Part shown: piece after piece, positions 9,858 through 18,620 of the stretch
How the letters are laid out: every line of letters begins with the position of its first letter
Position numbering within the stretch: the first letter of the stretch is position 1
Assembly: GCA_030538425.1 (NCBI GenBank)
Contig: JAUNTZ010000004.1
Coordinates: 1 to 64,000, forward strand
DNA from: Paracoccus sp. (in: a-proteobacteria)
GTDB taxonomy: Bacteria; Pseudomonadota; Alphaproteobacteria; Rhodobacterales; Rhodobacteraceae
Length of the DNA: 64,000 nt
Reading direction: 5' to 3'
Notes under the pieces: model-generated
Told to the model about the DNA's origin: nothing
Seen by the model: only the letters and a program-made list of their open reading frames with translations
The model's database searches: none
Translations under genes and position numbers: made by a program

Positions 9858-10187
9858 ATGTCAAGCGTCACCGCCACCCAAGCCGCTTTGGATCTCTTGG
9901 CCGAGATCGTCGCGGATCACGGCCCGGTTCTGTTTCACCAATCGGGCGGCTGCTGCGACGGCTCATCGCCCATGTGCTATCCGCAGGGCGATTTCCGCAT
10001 CAGTGAGCGGGACGTGAAACTGGGCGAGATCGGCGGGATGCCGTTTTACATCTCGGCCAGCCAGTTCGAGGCGTGGAAACATACCAATCTGATTATCGAC
10101 GTGGTGCCGGGGCGCGGCGGCATGTTCAGTCTTGATAACGGGCGGGAAAAGCGGTTTCTCACCCGGTCCGAGATCTGCGAGACTTAG
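9858..10187 (+). CDS. DUF779 family protein (aldehyde dehydrogenase partner)
   Basis: A 109-residue protein of the DUF779 family, often encoded next to acetaldehyde dehydrogenase genes; its function is not established. The conserved stretch is HQSGGCCDGSSPMCYP, with a Cys-Cys pair and a third Cys that could bind metal. A second motif is DVVPGRGGMFSLDN. AAAGG precedes the ATG with normal spacing. It is convergent with cobS across a duplicated intergenic region. Confidence 0.85.
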   Translation: MSSVTATQAALDLLAEIVADHGPVLFHQSGGCCDGSSPMCYPQGDFRISERDVKLGEIGGMPFYISASQFEAWKHTNLIIDVVPGRGGMFSLDNGREKRFLTRSEICET

Positions 10188-10225
10188 CCGAAGGCATGGA
10201 GCGACTGGTAGATGGGCCGGTCCCG

Positions 10226-10530
10226 GCCAGTGCCGGAAACCCGCCGCGCGCTCGCCTGCCTTGGATTTGACGTGAAAGCCCAACCCTGTTCTATCGTTTC
10301 TATTGTGCTGCCCGGCAGAGGTTCAGCCTTGAGAGCGCCAAGCCCCTCATCCGCCCGGCATGATGGTCGTCGCGGTTGCCAGTGCTGACAACCCGCCGCG
10401 CGCTCGCCTGCCTTGTATGTGAGGCGAAAGGCCCGTCCCTCTATATTCTTTGTCAGGTGGTCTGGTGCGACGGTTCAGCCTTGCGGGCATCAAGCCCGCT
10501 CATCCGCCCGGCATGATCGCCACAAAAGCC
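10226..10530. repeat. Two-unit tandem repeat including the 3' end of cobS
   Basis: Units start at 10226 and 10378, a period of about 152 bp. Both begin with GCCAGTGC, then CCCGCCGCGCGCTCGCCTGCC, and both carry GGTTCAGCCTTG and CATCCGCCCGGCATGAT. In the right-hand unit that last block encodes the final residues of CobS (IMPGG, stop); in the left-hand unit it is an orphan copy. The middle of the unit is strongly diverged. This repeat fills the 312 bp between the DUF779 gene and cobS. No riboswitch or other gene was seen here. Confidence 0.8.
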
Positions 10531-11243
10531 GCCAGCATGGCCAGTTCGGCGGCCACCTGTGCCGCGCCCAGAATATCGCCGGTCCAGCCGCCGATCTGGC
10601 GCATGGCAAGTGCGGCGGTCAGCGCGGCGGCGACGGTCCCTGCCAGCAACATGGCAAGCCCGCCGGGGATCAACAGGATCACAAGCGCGGCAGGCAGCAC
10701 CGCCCAGATCGTCCCCCGCGCGCCATCAGCGGCAGCCGCCCCCAGACCCTGACCGCGCGCGTTGGGCAGGCAGGTCATGATGACCGGCAGCAACGCGCGG
10801 CTGAAGGCGGCGGCCCCGATCAGCGCCAGCCAGCCGCCCGCGCCGCCCGCCATCTCGGACAGCAGCGCGACCTTGACCCCTGCGGCAAAGATCAGCGCCA
10901 TCACCCCGTAAGAGCCGATCCGGCTGTCGCGCATGATCTCCAGCTTGCGCGCGGGGGTGGCACCGCCGCCCAGACCGTCGGCGCTGTCGGCCAGGCCGTC
11001 CTCATGCAGCCCGCCCGTCGCCAGCCATCCCGCGCCAAGCGCCAGCCAGCCCGCCACCATCGCGGGCAGGGCGCCCACGGCAAGCGTCAGAACAACCGCC
11101 ACGATGCCGCCCACCGCGACCCCGGCAAGCGGATAGGCCCAGAAGGCGCGGCCCATCGCGGGCGCGTCATGGACGGCCCCCACCGGCAGCCGGGTCAGCA
11201 GCGACAGCGCCAGTTGCGCCTCGGTCAGCCGGGCGCGGATCAT
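10500..11243 (-). CDS. cobS: Adenosylcobinamide-GDP ribazoletransferase (cobalamin synthase)
   Basis: Joins adenosylcobinamide-GDP and alpha-ribazole in the last step of B12 assembly (CobV in Pseudomonas naming). A 247-residue inner-membrane protein with several hydrophobic segments. The signature GGLHEDGLADSADGLGGG at about residues 77-94 is present, followed by the RDSRIGSYG block. Its start overlaps the cobT stop in ATGA. Its last codons lie inside a tandem duplication. Confidence 0.95.
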   Translation of the reverse strand: MIRARLTEAQLALSLLTRLPVGAVHDAPAMGRAFWAYPLAGVAVGGIVAVVLTLAVGALPAMVAGWLALGAGWLATGGLHEDGLADSADGLGGGATPARKLEIMRDSRIGSYGVMALIFAAGVKVALLSEMAGGAGGWLALIGAAAFSRALLPVIMTCLPNARGQGLGAAAADGARGTIWAVLPAALVILLIPGGLAMLLAGTVAAALTAALAMRQIGGWTGDILGAAQVAAELAMLAAFVAIMPGG

Positions 11244-12253
11244 GCGGTGATGCCCGCCTCGGCAAAGGTGGCCATGCCGTCATGCACCGCAATCGCCGCC
11301 CGGATCAGGGGCAGCGCGAGTGCCGCGCCCGAGCCCTCGCCCAAGCGCATCCCAAGCGACAGGATCGGGGTCAGACCCACCGCCTCCAACAGGCGGGCAT
11401 GGCCGGGCTCGGCGCTGACATGGGCGGCGATGCAGTGATCCAGCCCGCCCCACCCAGCCACCGTGGCGGCGGCGGCGGTGCAGATGAACCCGTCCAGCAG
11501 CACCGGCACCCGCGCCATCCGCGCCGCCAGCACCGCGCCCGCAATCGCCGCCTGTTCGCGCCCGCCAAGCGCGGCCAATGTCGCAAGCCCGTCCGCGCGG
11601 TCCGGGTGGCGGGCCAGTGCGGCATCCACCACGCGCGCCTTATGCGCGACACCTGCCGTATCCATGCCGGTCCCGGGGCCGGTCCAATCCGCGCCCGCAC
11701 CGCCAAACAGCCCCGCCGCAAGCGCCGCTGCGATGGTTGAATTGCCGATCCCCATCTCGCCCAGAAGAAGGATATCGGCCTGCGGATCAAAGGCCGCCGC
11801 GCCCCGCGCCATGGCGGCGAGGGTCTCGGCTTCACTCATGGCGGGGGTTTGGGTGATGTCGCCGGTCGGGCGCTCCAGCTCCAGCGGCACCACGCTGAGC
11901 GTCGCACCACCGGCGCGGCAAAGCTGGTTAATGGCGGCGCCGCCGGCCTCGAAATTGGCGACCATCAGCGCGGTGACCTCGGCGGGGAAGGGACTGACAC
12001 CCTGCGCGACGACGCCGTGATTGCCTGCGAAAACAATGGCCTGTGCGTGATCCAGATGCGGGCGCTCGGTCCCTTGCCAGCCGGCGATGAAACAGGCGAT
12101 GTCTTCCAGCCGTCCCAGACTGCCTTGCGGTTTGGTCAGGCTGTCCTGCCGTGCCTGCGCTTTGTCTGACGCGGCCAGATCAGCGGCGGGCAGGCCCCGC
12201 GCAAGCTGCGCGCGCAGCGCGTCAAAGGATGAAAAATCAAGGGTTTGGGTCAT
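11240..12253 (-). CDS. cobT: Nicotinate-nucleotide-dimethylbenzimidazole phosphoribosyltransferase
   Basis: Makes alpha-ribazole phosphate from dimethylbenzimidazole and nicotinate mononucleotide (CobU in Pseudomonas naming), in the cytoplasm. 337 residues. Family motifs are TKPQGSLGRLE near residue 39, FAGNHGVVAQGVSPFP, LLLGEMGIGNSTIAAALAA and, near the C-terminus, SLGMRLGEGSGAALALPL, whose Glu is the catalytic base in the family. The start is ATG at 12253, preceded by AGGTG. The open frame runs further upstream, but only through a duplicated stretch that carries a second copy of the first codons. Confidence 0.95.
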   Translation of the reverse strand: MTQTLDFSSFDALRAQLARGLPAADLAASDKAQARQDSLTKPQGSLGRLEDIACFIAGWQGTERPHLDHAQAIVFAGNHGVVAQGVSPFPAEVTALMVANFEAGGAAINQLCRAGGATLSVVPLELERPTGDITQTPAMSEAETLAAMARGAAAFDPQADILLLGEMGIGNSTIAAALAAGLFGGAGADWTGPGTGMDTAGVAHKARVVDAALARHPDRADGLATLAALGGREQAAIAGAVLAARMARVPVLLDGFICTAAAATVAGWGGLDHCIAAHVSAEPGHARLLEAVGLTPILSLGMRLGEGSGAALALPLIRAAIAVHDGMATFAEAGITA

Positions 12254-12446
12254 GGTTTCACCTGTATCGAAGGCCGGAAACGACCAACTGCACCTCAGCC
12301 GCCGTCGCCGCGACAGCCTGATTGAGCGCACCTTGCGCATCGCGGAAATGGCGGGCGAACGCGTTGTCGGAGGCGGCCAGATCAGCGGCGGGCAGGCCCC
12401 GCGCCCGCAGCGCGTCAAAGGATGAAAAATCAACGGTTTGGGTCAT
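12253..12446 (-). repeat. Duplicated cobU-cobT junction (193-bp unit)
   Basis: The segment between the cobU stop/ATG at 12446 and the cobT ATG at 12253 is an extra copy of the junction. On the minus strand it begins with a near-copy of the first codons of cobT (MTQTxDFSSFDALRA, GLPAADLAASD) and continues as a near-copy of the last 35 codons of cobU plus the AGGTGAA spacer. The two ATGs are 193 bp apart, which gives the unit length. Confidence 0.85.
12258..12446 (-). pseudogene. Hybrid orphan ORF: cobT 5' end joined to cobU 3' end
   Basis: A 62-residue open frame created by the duplication. Residues 1-27 match the CobT N-terminus with a short deletion and about 35 residues match the CobU C-terminus (NA-ARxFRDAQGALNQAVA, then AEVxLVVSGL). 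A one-base loss relative to cobU shifts the frame at the end, giving SGLRYR instead of SGLSIQVKP. Its ATG overlaps the cobU stop, so ribosomes finishing cobU could translate it. A function is not expected; it is probably a by-product of the duplication. Confidence 0.75.
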
Positions 12447-12943
12447 GGCTTCACCTGTATCGAAAGGCCGGAAACGACCAACCGCACCTCAGCCGCCGCT
12501 GCCGCCACGGCCTGATTGAGCGCGCCTTGCGCATCGCGGAAACGGCGGGCGAGCGCGTTGTCGGGGACCACGCCAAGGCCGATCTCATTGGTCACAAGGA
12601 TGGCGGGTGCTGTGCGTGCGGCCAATGCGTCAAGGAGCCGCGCTGTCTCTGCCTCGGGGTCGCGCTCGGCAAAGATCAGATTCGACAGCCACAGCGTCAG
12701 GCAATCGACCAGAACCGGCCCCTCGGCGCGCCCCAAGGCCTCCGCCAGATCAAGCGGCGCGTGATGCTCGATCCATGCGCTGCCCCGGCGGGCGCGGTGG
12801 CGGGCAATGCGGGCGGCCATCTCGGCATCGCCCGCCTCGGCGGTGGCGATGTAATGATGCGGGCCGGGCAGGGCGGTCAGCCGGTTTTCGGCATAAAGGC
12901 TCTTGCCCGAGGCGGCCCCGCCTGTGATGAGAATATGCGTCAT
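12443..12943 (-). CDS. cobU: Adenosylcobinamide kinase / adenosylcobinamide-phosphate guanylyltransferase
   Basis: Bifunctional enzyme that phosphorylates adenosylcobinamide and then attaches GMP (CobP in Pseudomonas naming). 166 residues, close to the usual size of about 175. The P-loop GGAASGKS is at residues 8-15, followed by YIATAEAGDAEMAARI and the VDCLTLWLSNL and NEIGLGVVP blocks. GAGGTTAGA precedes the ATG. It is divergent from the histidine phosphatase gene with only 20 bp between the starts. Confidence 0.94.
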   Translation of the reverse strand: MTHILITGGAASGKSLYAENRLTALPGPHHYIATAEAGDAEMAARIARHRARRGSAWIEHHAPLDLAEALGRAEGPVLVDCLTLWLSNLIFAERDPEAETARLLDALAARTAPAILVTNEIGLGVVPDNALARRFRDAQGALNQAVAAAAAEVRLVVSGLSIQVKP

Positions 12944-12963
12944 TCTAACCTCGCAGGTGGTGT

Positions 12964-13509
12964 ATGTCCGAACTGATCCTGATCCGCCATGCGCCCGCCG
13001 ACCATCAGGGACGGCTGGCCGGGCGGCGCGATGTGGCGGCGATCCGGCCCGAGCGAGCGGTTCTTCACGCCGCGCGGGCGCGCATCGGCGCGGTGGATGC
13101 GGTGGTGGCCAGCCCCGCTTTGCGCTGTCGGATGACCGCAGGCTGGCTGTTCCCCGATGCCGCGCCGCACCTTGATCCGCGGCTGTGGGAGCAGGATTTC
13201 GGCGCGTGGGAGGGGTTGCTCTTTGACCAGATCCCCGATCACGGCGCCATGTCGCGGCGCGATCTGGCGCGCCTCGCCCCGCCCGGCGGTGAGAGTTTTG
13301 CGAGCCTTTACGCCCGCGTCCGCCCCGCGCTCGAGGCCGCGACGGGGCGCGTCGCCATCGTCGCCCATGCCGGAACGGTGCGGGCGGCGCTGTCCATGGC
13401 GCTTGGGCAGGTCGGCGCCGGGCTGGCCTTCAGCATAGATCCGCTGTCGGTCACCCGGCTGATCCGGGCGGGCGATACTTGGGCTGTGGTCTCGGTCAAT
13501 CACAGGTAG
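12964..13509 (+). CDS. Histidine phosphatase family protein, probable alpha-ribazole phosphatase
   Basis: Probably removes the 5'-phosphate of alpha-ribazole phosphate made by CobT, or of the final cobalamin phosphate. 181 residues. The catalytic RHA motif is at residues 8-10 and the second catalytic His is in VAHAGTVRA, as in the phosphoglycerate mutase/CobC superfamily. The VASPALRCRMTA block aligns with the substrate region. It lies on the plus strand inside an otherwise minus-strand cob run, overlapping the 3' end of cobD by 10 bp and starting 20 bp from cobU. Context supports the B12 role; family alone would allow other phosphatases. Confidence 0.8.
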   Translation: MSELILIRHAPADHQGRLAGRRDVAAIRPERAVLHAARARIGAVDAVVASPALRCRMTAGWLFPDAAPHLDPRLWEQDFGAWEGLLFDQIPDHGAMSRRDLARLAPPGGESFASLYARVRPALEAATGRVAIVAHAGTVRAALSMALGQVGAGLAFSIDPLSVTRLIRAGDTWAVVSVNHR

Positions 13510-14456
13510 AACGCCCCCGCCAAGCCCGCCAACAGCGCGATGAACAGCGCATCCGCGACGACATAAAGCCGCAAGGCGCGGCGGATATCGGTGGCGGCGA
13601 CCTCACGCCGCCCGCTTGCGTTCATGGCCGGGTCGCGGCTCATTTCGCCCGCGTAGGCGCGCGGTCCCGCCAGAGACAGGCCAAGCGCGCCCGCCATGGC
13701 CGCCTCGGGCCAGCCCGCATTGGGTGAGCGATGCGCCCGCGCGTCTTGCCGCACGGCCCGCCCCGCGCCGCGCCAATCCGCGCCCGACAAAGCCGCCGCT
13801 GCGACGATCAGCAGGGCAGAGAGCCGCGAGGCGGGCAGGTTCACCAGATCGTCCAGACGGGCGGCGGCTTTGCCAAAATCCTCATATCGTTCAGAGCGAT
13901 AGCCGATCATGCTGTCGGCGGTGTTCACCGCCTTATAGGCCAGCCCGCCCCCGGCCCCAAGCGCCGCCGTCCAGAACAAAGGCGCGACTACGCCATCGGA
14001 AAAATTCTCCGACAGGCTTTCGATGGCGGCGCGCGCGATGGCGTGATCGTCAAGCGCATCGGGGTCGCGGCCCACGATCTGCGCGACCGCCCGCCGCGCA
14101 GCTTCGGTGCCCGTGTCCAAAGCATCGGCCACGGCGGCGACATGGACATAAAGGCTGCGCTGCGCGGGCAGGCTGGCGGCAAGCAGAACCGCCGCGGCAA
14201 GGCCAGCCGCGCCGGGGATCAGCGCAAGCACGACAGCAACGCCGCCCGCGCCCGCCAGCAGCGCCGCAACCAACCCCGCCCCCGCCAAACGCCGCCGCGC
14301 GGGCGCGCTGATATTCAGCCGCGCCTCGGCCCCGCCGATCACCGCACCGATCCATGTCACCGGATGCCCGATCCGCGCGTAAAGCCCGCGCGGCCAGCCG
14401 AAGGCGGCCTCGATCAGCGCGGCCAATGCGGCGACGATCAGACCCGCGCCGATCAT
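13500..14456 (-). CDS. cobD: Adenosylcobinamide-phosphate synthase
   Basis: Attaches (R)-1-amino-2-propanol phosphate to the corrin ring (CbiB in Salmonella). A 318-residue membrane protein with several hydrophobic helices. Family blocks are GHPVTWIGAVIGGAEARLN near residue 30, IESLSENFSDGVVAPLFW in the middle and YKAVNTADSMIGYRSERYEDFGKAAARLDD following. The ATG at 14456 overlaps the stop of the kinase-like gene in ATGA and gives a natural start; the longer open frame is not needed. Confidence 0.94.
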   Translation of the reverse strand: MIGAGLIVAALAALIEAAFGWPRGLYARIGHPVTWIGAVIGGAEARLNISAPARRRLAGAGLVAALLAGAGGVAVVLALIPGAAGLAAAVLLAASLPAQRSLYVHVAAVADALDTGTEAARRAVAQIVGRDPDALDDHAIARAAIESLSENFSDGVVAPLFWTAALGAGGGLAYKAVNTADSMIGYRSERYEDFGKAAARLDDLVNLPASRLSALLIVAAAALSGADWRGAGRAVRQDARAHRSPNAGWPEAAMAGALGLSLAGPRAYAGEMSRDPAMNASGRREVAATDIRRALRLYVVADALFIALLAGLAGAFYL

Positions 14457-15370
14457 CGCGCCCCCCACCATCCGGCGCCCCCCAGATAGTCCCGCGCCAG
14501 CCCGACCGTTTCGCGGGCGAATTGCGGGCCGCCGAACTCGGCCCATGTGTCATTGCCCGCCCGCGAGGTCAGCCAGGCGGTCAGCTGAATGCGCCGCATC
14601 ATCACCATCACCGGAAGGATCGCCAGATCCTCGGCCCCAAGCGGGCGCAGCGCGCGATACCCCTCAACCCAGAGCCGCGCATAATCGGGCAGGCGCGGGT
14701 CGGTCTCAATGAAGGAGACGGTGGCCGCGAAATCGGACATCAGCCAGCCCATGCCGCAATCGTCGAAATCCAGAACCGCCAGCCCCTGCGGCGTGACCAG
14801 CAGATTGCCCAGCCGCAAATCGCCGTGGATCAGACCAAAGCCGCCGCGATAGCTGGCCAGCCGGGCGGCAAGGTCGGCGGCGGTGGCCTCCAGCAGCTCG
14901 CGCCCGGCCTCGTCCAGCCCGATCGCCGCGCGCCAGTCGCCCCAGATCGCCCCCGCGCCGATCATCGCGGGCGCGTCCCAGACCTTGCGGATAAACCCCT
15001 TGGGCCGCGCCCAGGCCTTTGCGTGATCGTGAAGCCGGGCGGCGATTTGCCCGATCTCGGGCAACCAGGCGGCCAGATCGTCGCCCGCTTGCGGGTGGTG
15101 GCCGTCGATGCGGGTAAAGGCCACGGCCAGCCGCGCGCCCACCTCAACGATCAGCTCCCCCGAGACCGCGCGGCGCGGCGTCACGCAGCGTAGCCCGGTC
15201 GCCTGCAAGGCCATCAGCCAGTCCAGTTCCGAGGCAATTTCAGCGCGGCTGTGATAGCCCTCGCGATGCAGCCGGATGACCAGATCGCCCGCCGCCCAGA
15301 TCTCATTTTCCGAGCGGTTGAGCAGGGTTGCAGGGCCCGTCTGACCCCAGATGGCGGCCAGATCCCGCAT
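14453..15370 (-). CDS. Phosphotransferase (APH/homoserine kinase-like), candidate L-threonine kinase
   Basis: A 305-residue protein with the aminoglycoside phosphotransferase/homoserine kinase fold. The catalytic loop reads LIHGDLRLGNLL (Asp as base) and the metal-binding LDFDDCGMGWLMSDFA follows. An RLHREGYHSRAEIASELDWL stretch in the N-lobe supplies the ATP-binding helix. It sits between cobF and cobD with TGATG and ATGA overlaps, so a cobalamin role is likely. Rhodobacter BluE has been described as an L-threonine kinase that supplies threonine phosphate for the aminopropanol arm; this gene is the positional candidate. I cannot confirm it is the same protein. No threonine-phosphate decarboxylase gene is present nearby. 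Confidence 0.7.
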   Translation of the reverse strand: MRDLAAIWGQTGPATLLNRSENEIWAAGDLVIRLHREGYHSRAEIASELDWLMALQATGLRCVTPRRAVSGELIVEVGARLAVAFTRIDGHHPQAGDDLAAWLPEIGQIAARLHDHAKAWARPKGFIRKVWDAPAMIGAGAIWGDWRAAIGLDEAGRELLEATAADLAARLASYRGGFGLIHGDLRLGNLLVTPQGLAVLDFDDCGMGWLMSDFAATVSFIETDPRLPDYARLWVEGYRALRPLGAEDLAILPVMVMMRRIQLTAWLTSRAGNDTWAEFGGPQFARETVGLARDYLGGAGWWGAR

Positions 15371-16104
15371 CAGGCGCGCCGCATCAGATAGATGTCCATG
15401 ACCCAGCCAAGGCGCGCGCGCAGGGCGGCGCGCTCGGCATCGATCTGCGCGGCCACTTCGGCCAAAGCCCCCGCGACAAGCCGCTGTTCGGGCAGGCCCA
15501 GACAGCCGCCCCACCAGATCGTGACGCCTGCGGGCTCAATCGCGCGAAAGGCGCCGCCTGCGTCGAGCATCACCGCGACGGTCTCGGCGCCCGGCGGCCA
15601 GCCCTCGGCGCGCAGGCGGCGGCCCGTGGTCAGCCAGACCGCGCCGCCCAACCCGTTGAGCGGGATGCGATGTTCGGCGCAAAGCACCTGCAACGAGGTG
15701 ATCCCCGGCTCAACCCGCACCGCCAGCCCCAGCCGCCCGGCAATCCGCAGCGTTGAGTCGTAAAGCGAGGGGTCGCCCCAGACCAGCAGAGCGACCCGCC
15801 CGCCGCCTGGCAGATGTTGGTTAATAAGCGCGGCCCATTGCTGCGCGATGGCGTCATGCCAGAATGCGACATCGGCCAGATAATCGCCGTCACGCCCCCG
15901 CGCGGGCAGGTCGAACTCGACCACGCGGGCGGGCGCGCTAAGGTGCCGGGCAAGGATCTGGCGGCGCAGATCGGCCAGAGCAACCTTGTCCCCCTTGAGC
16001 GGCACAAGGATCAGATCGGCGCGGTTCATCGCCGCAATCGCGCTTAGCGTCAGGTGCTCGGGATTGCCGCTGCCGATCCCGATCAGATCAACCGTGACAG
16101 TCAT
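15370..16104 (-). CDS. cobF: Precorrin-6A synthase (deacetylating)
   Basis: SAM-dependent C1 methylation of precorrin-5 with loss of the acetyl group, a step specific to the aerobic pathway. 244 residues. The SAM-methylase N-terminus DLIGIGSGNPEHLTLSA is at about residues 6-22, with VWGDPSLYDST and VEPGITSLQVL as the other cofactor-pocket blocks. The start overlaps the cobB stop in ATGA and the stop shares one base with the next ATG. Confidence 0.95.
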   Translation of the reverse strand: MTVTVDLIGIGSGNPEHLTLSAIAAMNRADLILVPLKGDKVALADLRRQILARHLSAPARVVEFDLPARGRDGDYLADVAFWHDAIAQQWAALINQHLPGGGRVALLVWGDPSLYDSTLRIAGRLGLAVRVEPGITSLQVLCAEHRIPLNGLGGAVWLTTGRRLRAEGWPPGAETVAVMLDAGGAFRAIEPAGVTIWWGGCLGLPEQRLVAGALAEVAAQIDAERAALRARLGWVMDIYLMRRA

Positions 16105-17408
16105 GCCGCCCCCGCAATCAGGTGAAAGAAGGTGCCGCTGACATGGCCGCGATAGGACCCGGTCTCAGCCACCGCCGCGCCATCGGCATCGGTGACGCAG
16201 GCCAGTGCCGCATCGGGCTGCGCGGTGATGGTCGAATAATGAAACTCATGCCCGCGCAGCCGGTCGCCTGTGGCAAAGCCCGGGATGGGCGCGGCAAGGC
16301 GCGCCATGCGATAGCCCAGATGCATCCGGCGCTTGGCATAACTAGTCTCAAGCCCCAACAGCCCCGCCATCTCGTGCCGCACCCCGTCCTTGTCGGTCAG
16401 CCCGGCGCCAAGTGCCATGTAACCGCCGCATTCGCCATGGACCGGGCGGGTTTCCGCGTGACGGTGCAGCGCGCTGCGAAAACGATGCGCCGCCGCAAGC
16501 TGGCCCGCGTGCAATTCGGGATAGCCGCCGGGCAGCCAGATCAGATCGGCGCCCGCGTCGGGGATCTCGTCGGCGAGGGGTGAGAACGGGATGATCTCGG
16601 CCCCTGCCGCCCGCCAGGCGGCCAGAAGATGCGGATATGTAAAGGAAAATGCTGAGTCTTGGGCCAGGGCAATGCGCTGCGCCGGGGGCGTGATCCGCGC
16701 GCTCGCAGCCTCGGGTGCGGCCCCCGCGCGGGCGGTCTCGCGCAGCGCGTCCAGATCGACGTGATCCGCCAGAAACCCCGCGTAATCGGCAATCGCCGCG
16801 TCCAGATCGGGATGTTCGGCGGCCTGCACCAGACCCAGATGCCGCTCGGGCAGGGTCAGGTCGATGCGCCGGGGCAGGGCGCCGAAGACCCGCAACCCGA
16901 CCGCCTCCATCCCCAGCCGCGCCAGCCGCTCATGCCGCGGTGAGGCCACGCGGTTCAGGATCACCCCGGCAATCTGCGGCGCGCCGGGATAGTGGGCAAA
17001 GCCCGAAGCCCCCGCCGCCGCCGATTGCGCCTGACCTGAGACATCGACCACCAGCACCACCGGCCAGCCCATAAGCCGCGCGAGTGAGGCCGAGCTGCCG
17101 TTATCCGTCGCGCCCGCGCGTGCCACGCCGTCAAACAGCCCCATCGAGCCCTCGGCCAGAACCAGATCGGCGCCCGCCGCCGCGCCCGTGATATGGCCCA
17201 GCAGCCCGGGCTCCATCGCCCATGTGTCCAGATTGAACGAACAGCGCCCGGCGGCGGCGCGATGAAAGGCCGGGTCGATGTAATCCGGCCCGCTTTTATA
17301 GGGCTGCACCGCCAGCCCACGCGCCGCCCAAGCGCGCAAAAGGCCCAAAGTGACGGTGGTTTTCCCCGAACCCGAGGCCGCCGCCGAGATCATCAGGCCG
17401 GGGATCAT
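16101..17408 (-). CDS. cobB: Cobyrinic/hydrogenobyrinic acid a,c-diamide synthase
   Basis: Glutamine- and ATP-dependent amidation of the a and c side chains. 435 residues. The N-terminal dethiobiotin-synthetase-like domain starts with [18 protein letters not shown] (P-loop at about 10-19). The C-terminal type 1 glutamine amidotransferase domain has its nucleophile in [11 protein letters not shown] and a late histidine in GHEFHYS. ATGA overlaps join it to cobM upstream and cobF downstream. Confidence 0.95.
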   Translation of the reverse strand: MIPGLMISAAASGSGKTTVTLGLLRAWAARGLAVQPYKSGPDYIDPAFHRAAAGRCSFNLDTWAMEPGLLGHITGAAAGADLVLAEGSMGLFDGVARAGATDNGSSASLARLMGWPVVLVVDVSGQAQSAAAGASGFAHYPGAPQIAGVILNRVASPRHERLARLGMEAVGLRVFGALPRRIDLTLPERHLGLVQAAEHPDLDAAIADYAGFLADHVDLDALRETARAGAAPEAASARITPPAQRIALAQDSAFSFTYPHLLAAWRAAGAEIIPFSPLADEIPDAGADLIWLPGGYPELHAGQLAAAHRFRSALHRHAETRPVHGECGGYMALGAGLTDKDGVRHEMAGLLGLETSYAKRRMHLGYRMARLAAPIPGFATGDRLRGHEFHYSTITAQPDAALACVTDADGAAVAETGSYRGHVSGTFFHLIAGAA

Positions 17409-18187
17409 TCGCGCCCCCCGGCAAAGGGCGAATCCGCGCTTTGCGGGCGAAAGCGGCGGTCGTAATCGGGCGCGTAAAGGCAGCTTTCCGCGAACCCCTC
17501 GGCTCCAAGCGCGGGGCCTGCAAGGATCAGCGCGGTGCGCTCGATCCCGTCGACCTGCGCCGCGATGGTGGCCAGTGTCGCGCGGATGATGCGCTGATCG
17601 GGCCAGCTTGCCCGCCAGACCACCGCGACCGGGGTGTCGGGGCCGTAATGCGGCTCCAGCTCCGCGACGACCTGCGCGAGATTGTGGATCGACAGATGGA
17701 TCGCCAGTGTCGCGCCAGTGGCGGCGAAGGCGGCCAGCGTTTCACGCTCGGGCATCGCGCTTGCCCGCCCCGGCGTGCGGGTCAGCACCACCGATTGCAC
17801 AAGCCCCGGCAGGGTGAGCTCAGCCCCAAGCGCAGCCGCAGCGGCGGCAAAGGACGGCACGCCGGGCGTGACGCTGACCGGAATATCCAGGGCGCGCAGC
17901 CTGCGCATCTGTTCACCCATGGCCGACCAGACCGACAGATCGCCCGAATGAAGCCGTGCAATATCAGTGCCTTGAGCGTGGTGATGGGCGATGGTGGCGA
18001 TGATCTCATCCAGCGACATCGGCGCGGTGTTGATGATCGTGGCGCCCTCGGGGCAATGCGCCAGAACCGCCTCGGGGATCAGCGATCCGGCGTAAAGGCA
18101 GACCGGGCAGGCGGCAATCAGGTCGCGCCCGCGCAAGGTCAGGAGGTCGGGCGCGCCGGGGCCCGCGCCGATAAAATGAACTGTCAT
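17405..18187 (-). CDS. cobM: Precorrin-4 C11-methyltransferase
   Basis: SAM-dependent methylation at C11 of the corrin precursor. 260 residues from the chosen start. The N-terminus [17 protein letters not shown] is the family SAM loop, followed by [15 protein letters not shown] and [18 protein letters not shown] at 18187 is chosen over a longer frame because GGAAGGA lies six bases upstream and the family start aligns there. The end overlaps cobB in ATGA. It lies 40 bp after cobE. Confidence 0.95.
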   Translation of the reverse strand: MTVHFIGAGPGAPDLLTLRGRDLIAACPVCLYAGSLIPEAVLAHCPEGATIINTAPMSLDEIIATIAHHHAQGTDIARLHSGDLSVWSAMGEQMRRLRALDIPVSVTPGVPSFAAAAAALGAELTLPGLVQSVVLTRTPGRASAMPERETLAAFAATGATLAIHLSIHNLAQVVAELEPHYGPDTPVAVVWRASWPDQRIIRATLATIAAQVDGIERTALILAGPALGAEGFAESCLYAPDYDRRFRPQSADSPFAGGRE

Positions 18188-18227
18188 GGCATCCTTCCGG
18201 CGATGGTGTGGCGCGCTGCGGTGAGGG

Positions 18228-18620
18228 TCATTGCGGCACCCTCTCGGCAATGGCGCAGGTGGCGTTGCGGTCGGGGGCTGTGGCGCGCGGGGACAGCAAT
18301 CTGGCCGGTGCAGCGGCGCTCAGCGCGCAGGCCTCGGCCACGCTGCCGGTGCCATAGACGGCATGGGAACGGGCGCTTTGGCTGGGCGTGGCGGTGCCGC
18401 GCAGCAGGGCAGGCTCAAGCACGATCAACGCGACGCCCATCGCCTCGGCCAGGGGGTGCAGCCGGGCGGCATGGTCGCGCAGCGCCGCCAGTGCCGTAAC
18501 CGGCGGTCCCCCCGCCTGCGCCGCCATCAGCGCCGCGCGAAGCGAGCGCAGATCGGCGCGGCTGTTCATCCCGAACCCGGCGACGACCAGAGGCGCCTTA
18601 CCGGTTACACTCTGCGCCAT
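18228..18620 (-). CDS. cobE: CobE/CbiG C-terminal-type cobalamin biosynthesis protein
   Basis: A 130-residue protein matching CobE, the stand-alone equivalent of the CbiG C-terminal domain; its exact role in the aerobic pathway is not settled. Recognisable pieces are [20 protein letters not shown] at the N-terminus, the [16 protein letters not shown] block with conserved glycine, and a [19 protein letters not shown] tail. The ATG shares one base with the cobL stop (TGATG). A longer in-frame start would lie inside cobL and is not needed. Confidence 0.85.
   Translation of the reverse strand: MAQSVTGKAPLVVAGFGMNSRADLRSLRAALMAAQAGGPPVTALAALRDHAARLHPLAEAMGVALIVLEPALLRGTATPSQSARSHAVYGTGSVAEACALSAAAPARLLSPRATAPDRNATCAIAERVPQ

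Noticed and set aside
10188-10499. A second cobalamin riboswitch at the end of cobS
   Set aside because: Short pieces such as CTCGCCTGCC recall the B12 box, but the ordered core elements are missing on both strands and the region is explained by a tandem repeat.
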